A stretch of DNA of 8,075 nucleotides from Prevotellaceae bacterium UBA3849 (GTDB taxonomy: Bacteria > Bacteroidota > Bacteroidia > Bacteroidales > Bacteroidaceae): NCBI GenBank assembly GCA_002392645.1, contig DGHL01000114.1, forward strand, positions 1 to 8,075, written 5' to 3'. The position numbers were made by a program, and so were the translations under genes. Under the pieces are notes generated by a model that was not told the DNA's origin, did not search any database, and saw only the letters and a program-made list of their open reading frames with translations. Positions 6,150 through 8,075 of the stretch are shown piece by piece; the stretch's first letter is position 1, and the number at the start of each line of letters is the position of its first letter.

Positions 6150-7898
6150 TGTACGGAAAACGAAGAAACGCTGGCACCCGGTGTGGACGGCAGGATTGTA
6201 GGCAATTGGTACTCTGACGTGTCAGGTATGACCTCTGCTAAATGGAATTACGGTGAGACGTTGCAGAATACCGTGTTCAATGCTGACGGAACGGGCAGTA
6301 CACGCATCTACTATACCATAGAGGGTAAGGCTGTAGGTTGCGAGAAGATTGATTTTACCTACACCGCTTCTGCTGACGGGGTGCTCACCTTGACACCCAA
6401 GGACAGAGACGTGATGAATGCCAAATGGAAAGTTGATGGCAGTGGACTGCGCATGGGCGACGGTTTCGACATCAATCTGACTTTCAAGAGAACAGACAGC
6501 GATATGGCATCGAAGTTTGATACGTGGAGTAAGACGAAAGAAATAATAGATGTACCGCAGCCGGCTAAATTCACTGTGTTTGTATATGGTAATGCTGGTG
6601 GCAATATGGATGATGCTATCGAGACAGGTTTCTGGGAGAGGGCTAAGACATTCCTTAATGACCACAACAACGTGCGCGTAGTATGTATGTATAAGTATGG
6701 CAAGGATCAACCGGAAATAGATAAGCGCTTTACCGGCAAGTATGCACAACCTGGTGATATCGTTTGGTTTGAACTGAACGACAAAACTGACCTTGACAAG
6801 ATAAAAGATGAAGGCATGCAGGCTTACGGAATGGGTGAGCAAGCCAAGAAAATGAAAATCTGTAATCCGAACACGATGCGTATGTTCCTTGAATTCAGTA
6901 GTCTGGCATGTCCTGCAGAGGATTATGTGCTCGCCATCTGGGGACACGGCAGCGGTTTTGATGCCATGCTTGATATTCCTGGCAAATATGAAATAATCAA
7001 TAACACCACACGCGGTGTTATGACTGATGAATGGGTGGATGACGAGTGGATGGATATGTATGAGATGTACGATGCCATGCAGGCGGCAGGCATTGATCAC
7101 TTTAATACACTGATGTTCCATAATTGCTTTATGGGCAACATGGAGTCGCTGACCCAGGCTAAGGACTTTGCCGACTATATCATAGCCTCGGCTCATGTGC
7201 TATCCAGTGACGGCTTGCTGCTGACGGAGTTTGTACGAGGTTTGAAGGAAACCGGTGATGCCGAAAAGGCAGGAGGCCTTATGTTTGAGCGTAGTACACC
7301 AGATTGGCAGAATGGTTATATGGAGGACGCTTCAAAAGGAGTATTTCCTAACGGTGACTACAAGATGATACGCACAGATAAGTTCCAGCCTGTCATCGAT
7401 GTGTCAAAACGATTGTGTGATCGCATATTAGCTCTGTATCCTACCAAGAAAGAAGCTATAGACAGAGCCACAAGTCAGGTTTATCGCTTCCATGGTATAA
7501 CAAGTTATGGTACGTTGAAGTATGAATGGGAAAACCCATTCTTTGATATTGCAAACTATGCCCAGTTGCTGGCAAAGGAAACCGACGATGCAGAGTTTAA
7601 GGCCATTTCAGAAGATATGGACAATGCCTTTAAGGACGCATTCGTACACTATCGCGATGTCAACAACAGCGTGCAGCATCTGGAGCACTATACGTTGAGT
7701 GTATGTCTGCTGCGCCAAAAGTTCTATACATTAGACTATAAGACCGTAATTCCGGACTTGAAGCCGCTCAACAACTACAATGAGGGTTATGAGAAATGCG
7801 ACTTCCACAAACTTACGGGCTGGGGTAACTGGCTTAACACCAACCAACAGGCCCTTGACAACAATCCGGAGAGCGGCAGTGGCGGTAAGTTGCCGTAA
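6090..7898 (+). CDS. Outer-membrane lipoprotein, clostripain-family (C11) cysteine protease with lipocalin-like N-domain
   Basis: C11 proteases (clan CD, with clostripain, PmC11 and fragipain) cut after Arg or Lys using a His-Cys dyad. From the ATG at 6090 the protein has 602 residues. MRKYFNLWMLLVLVVLGMASC is a lipoprotein signal with the lipid-bearing Cys at residue 21; the following TENEE is acidic, as in Bacteroidota surface-export signals. Residues 35-135 resemble the lipocalin-like domains of this phylum (GNWYSD, FNADGTGS, LTLTPKD). The protease domain runs from about 155 to 560, with catalytic His286 in IWGHGSGF and Cys346 in FHNCFMGNME. The usual motif is F-D-A-C-L-M; here the Asp two before the Cys is His344, which in PmC11 would be an S1-pocket residue, so specificity may differ. 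An in-frame ATG at 6060 would add 10 residues before the signal; I prefer 6090 because it gives a normal-length signal peptide. The gene has its own promoter and is divergent from the lyase. Confidence 0.92.
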   Translation: MRKYFNLWMLLVLVVLGMASCTENEETLAPGVDGRIVGNWYSDVSGMTSAKWNYGETLQNTVFNADGTGSTRIYYTIEGKAVGCEKIDFTYTASADGVLTLTPKDRDVMNAKWKVDGSGLRMGDGFDINLTFKRTDSDMASKFDTWSKTKEIIDVPQPAKFTVFVYGNAGGNMDDAIETGFWERAKTFLNDHNNVRVVCMYKYGKDQPEIDKRFTGKYAQPGDIVWFELNDKTDLDKIKDEGMQAYGMGEQAKKMKICNPNTMRMFLEFSSLACPAEDYVLAIWGHGSGFDAMLDIPGKYEIINNTTRGVMTDEWVDDEWMDMYEMYDAMQAAGIDHFNTLMFHNCFMGNMESLTQAKDFADYIIASAHVLSSDGLLLTEFVRGLKETGDAEKAGGLMFERSTPDWQNGYMEDASKGVFPNGDYKMIRTDKFQPVIDVSKRLCDRILALYPTKKEAIDRATSQVYRFHGITSYGTLKYEWENPFFDIANYAQLLAKETDDAEFKAISEDMDNAFKDAFVHYRDVNNSVQHLEHYTLSVCLLRQKFYTLDYKTVIPDLKPLNNYNEGYEKCDFHKLTGWGNWLNTNQQALDNNPESGSGGKLP

Positions 7899-7970
7899 CA
7901 ATAAATGAGTCTTATGACTTTAGAAAAACAGCTTTTAGGGTTAATAAGAGGCCATAATTAAAAGTTTATC

Positions 7971-7999
7971 AAAAATATTTGTTTAATTCAAATATTTTT
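7971..7999. repeat. 11-bp perfect inverted repeat overlapping the tRNA promoter
   Basis: AAAAATATTTG at 7971-7981 and its exact complement at 7989-7999, spacer TTTAATT. The left arm contains the -33 TTTG and the right arm ends 2 bases before the -7 box. It could be a regulator site, or an AT-only terminator-like hairpin for the upstream gene, 72 bases past its stop. Base composition is almost all A and T, which raises the chance of coincidence. Confidence 0.5.
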
Positions 8000-8009
8000 A
8001 TTAATTTTG
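7978..8009 (+). promoter_or_regulatory. Bacteroidota promoter of the tRNA gene
   Basis: TTTG at 7978-7981, a 20-base spacer, then TAATTTTG at 8002-8009. This fits the phylum's -33/-7 consensus. It places the start near 8014, about 40 bases before the mature tRNA 5' end, as expected for a tRNA precursor. Confidence 0.75.
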
Positions 8010-8052
8010 CAGTCACAAACAAAAATACTCTCTTTTTTGTTTCAAAGGTGAT

Positions 8053-8075
8053 GGTCTCGTAGCTCAGCTGGATAG
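8053..8075 (+). tRNA. tRNA gene, 5' part only (cut by window end)
   Basis: The last 23 bases fit the start of a tRNA: a 7-base acceptor strand GGTCTCG (8053-8059), T8 and A9, the D-stem strand GCTC (8062-8065), and a D-loop with AGCTGGATAG including the conserved GG. The anticodon lies beyond the window, so the amino acid cannot be read. The acceptor sequence resembles a Bacteroidota arginine tRNA from memory, which is only a guess. A matching promoter lies upstream at 7978-8009. Confidence 0.85.

Noticed and set aside
6222..7196. A 324-residue open frame on the minus strand inside the C11 gene
   Set aside because: It overlaps the protease domain with its catalytic motifs on the plus strand. 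Its translation is rich in His, Ile and Cys with no domain pattern, and there is no promoter for it.
7906..7921. A small hairpin (GAGTC-TTAT-GACTT) after the C11 stop codon as terminator
   Set aside because: The stem is only 4-5 bp, and the following sequence is A-rich rather than T-rich.
1..8075. CRISPR arrays, insertion sequences, integrase sites or a SusC/SusD pair
   Set aside because: I looked for regularly spaced repeats, transposase motifs, tRNA-derived duplications and TonB-dependent receptor motifs, and saw none.

Overview
The window looks like the chromosome of a Bacteroidota bacterium, most likely a Prevotellaceae (Prevotella/Segatella-like) gut or rumen species. The evidence is threefold. 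Three promoters match the phylum-specific pattern TTTG-N20-TAnnTTTG, translation starts have AT-rich leaders with little Shine-Dalgarno sequence, and there is a lipoprotein with an acidic post-cysteine segment plus a secreted lyase with a short Prevotella-style C-terminal tail. No mobile element, CRISPR array or phage gene is visible.

Layout. Bases 1-1179 are the 3' end of secA (392 residues, cut by the window edge), ending in the zinc-binding SEC-C motif. After 41 bases comes a small, very acidic 151-residue protein of unknown function (1221-1676) on the same strand, probably co-transcribed. Bases 1677-1963 separate it from a convergent gene and hold two strong hairpins, one behind each gene, which look like terminators. 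On the minus strand, 1964-5617 encodes a 1217-residue secreted rhamnogalacturonan lyase of family PL11 with extra C-terminal modules. Bases 5618-6089 are a divergent control region with one promoter for each flanking gene, several short dyads and a G-quadruplex-type run. On the plus strand, 6090-7898 encodes a lipoprotein with a lipocalin-like domain followed by a clostripain-family (C11) cysteine protease domain. From 7978 a promoter drives a tRNA whose first 23 bases (8053-8075) are visible before the window ends.

How the genes relate. SecA is housekeeping export machinery, and the 151-residue protein may share its transcript. The lyase cuts the rhamnogalacturonan-I backbone of pectin and is predicted to be exported. 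The C11 lipoprotein is predicted to be anchored in, and probably exposed on, the outer membrane. The two are transcribed divergently from separate promoters. No SusC/SusD pair, sugar sensor or other pectinase lies in the window, so it shows an isolated lyase gene rather than a full polysaccharide utilisation locus.

The points most worth a second look are: a C11 protease whose usual Asp two residues before the catalytic Cys is replaced by His; the multi-module lyase with its short sorting-like tail; the dyad-rich leader of the lyase gene; an 11-bp perfect inverted repeat overlapping the tRNA promoter; and the G-rich run between the divergent promoters.
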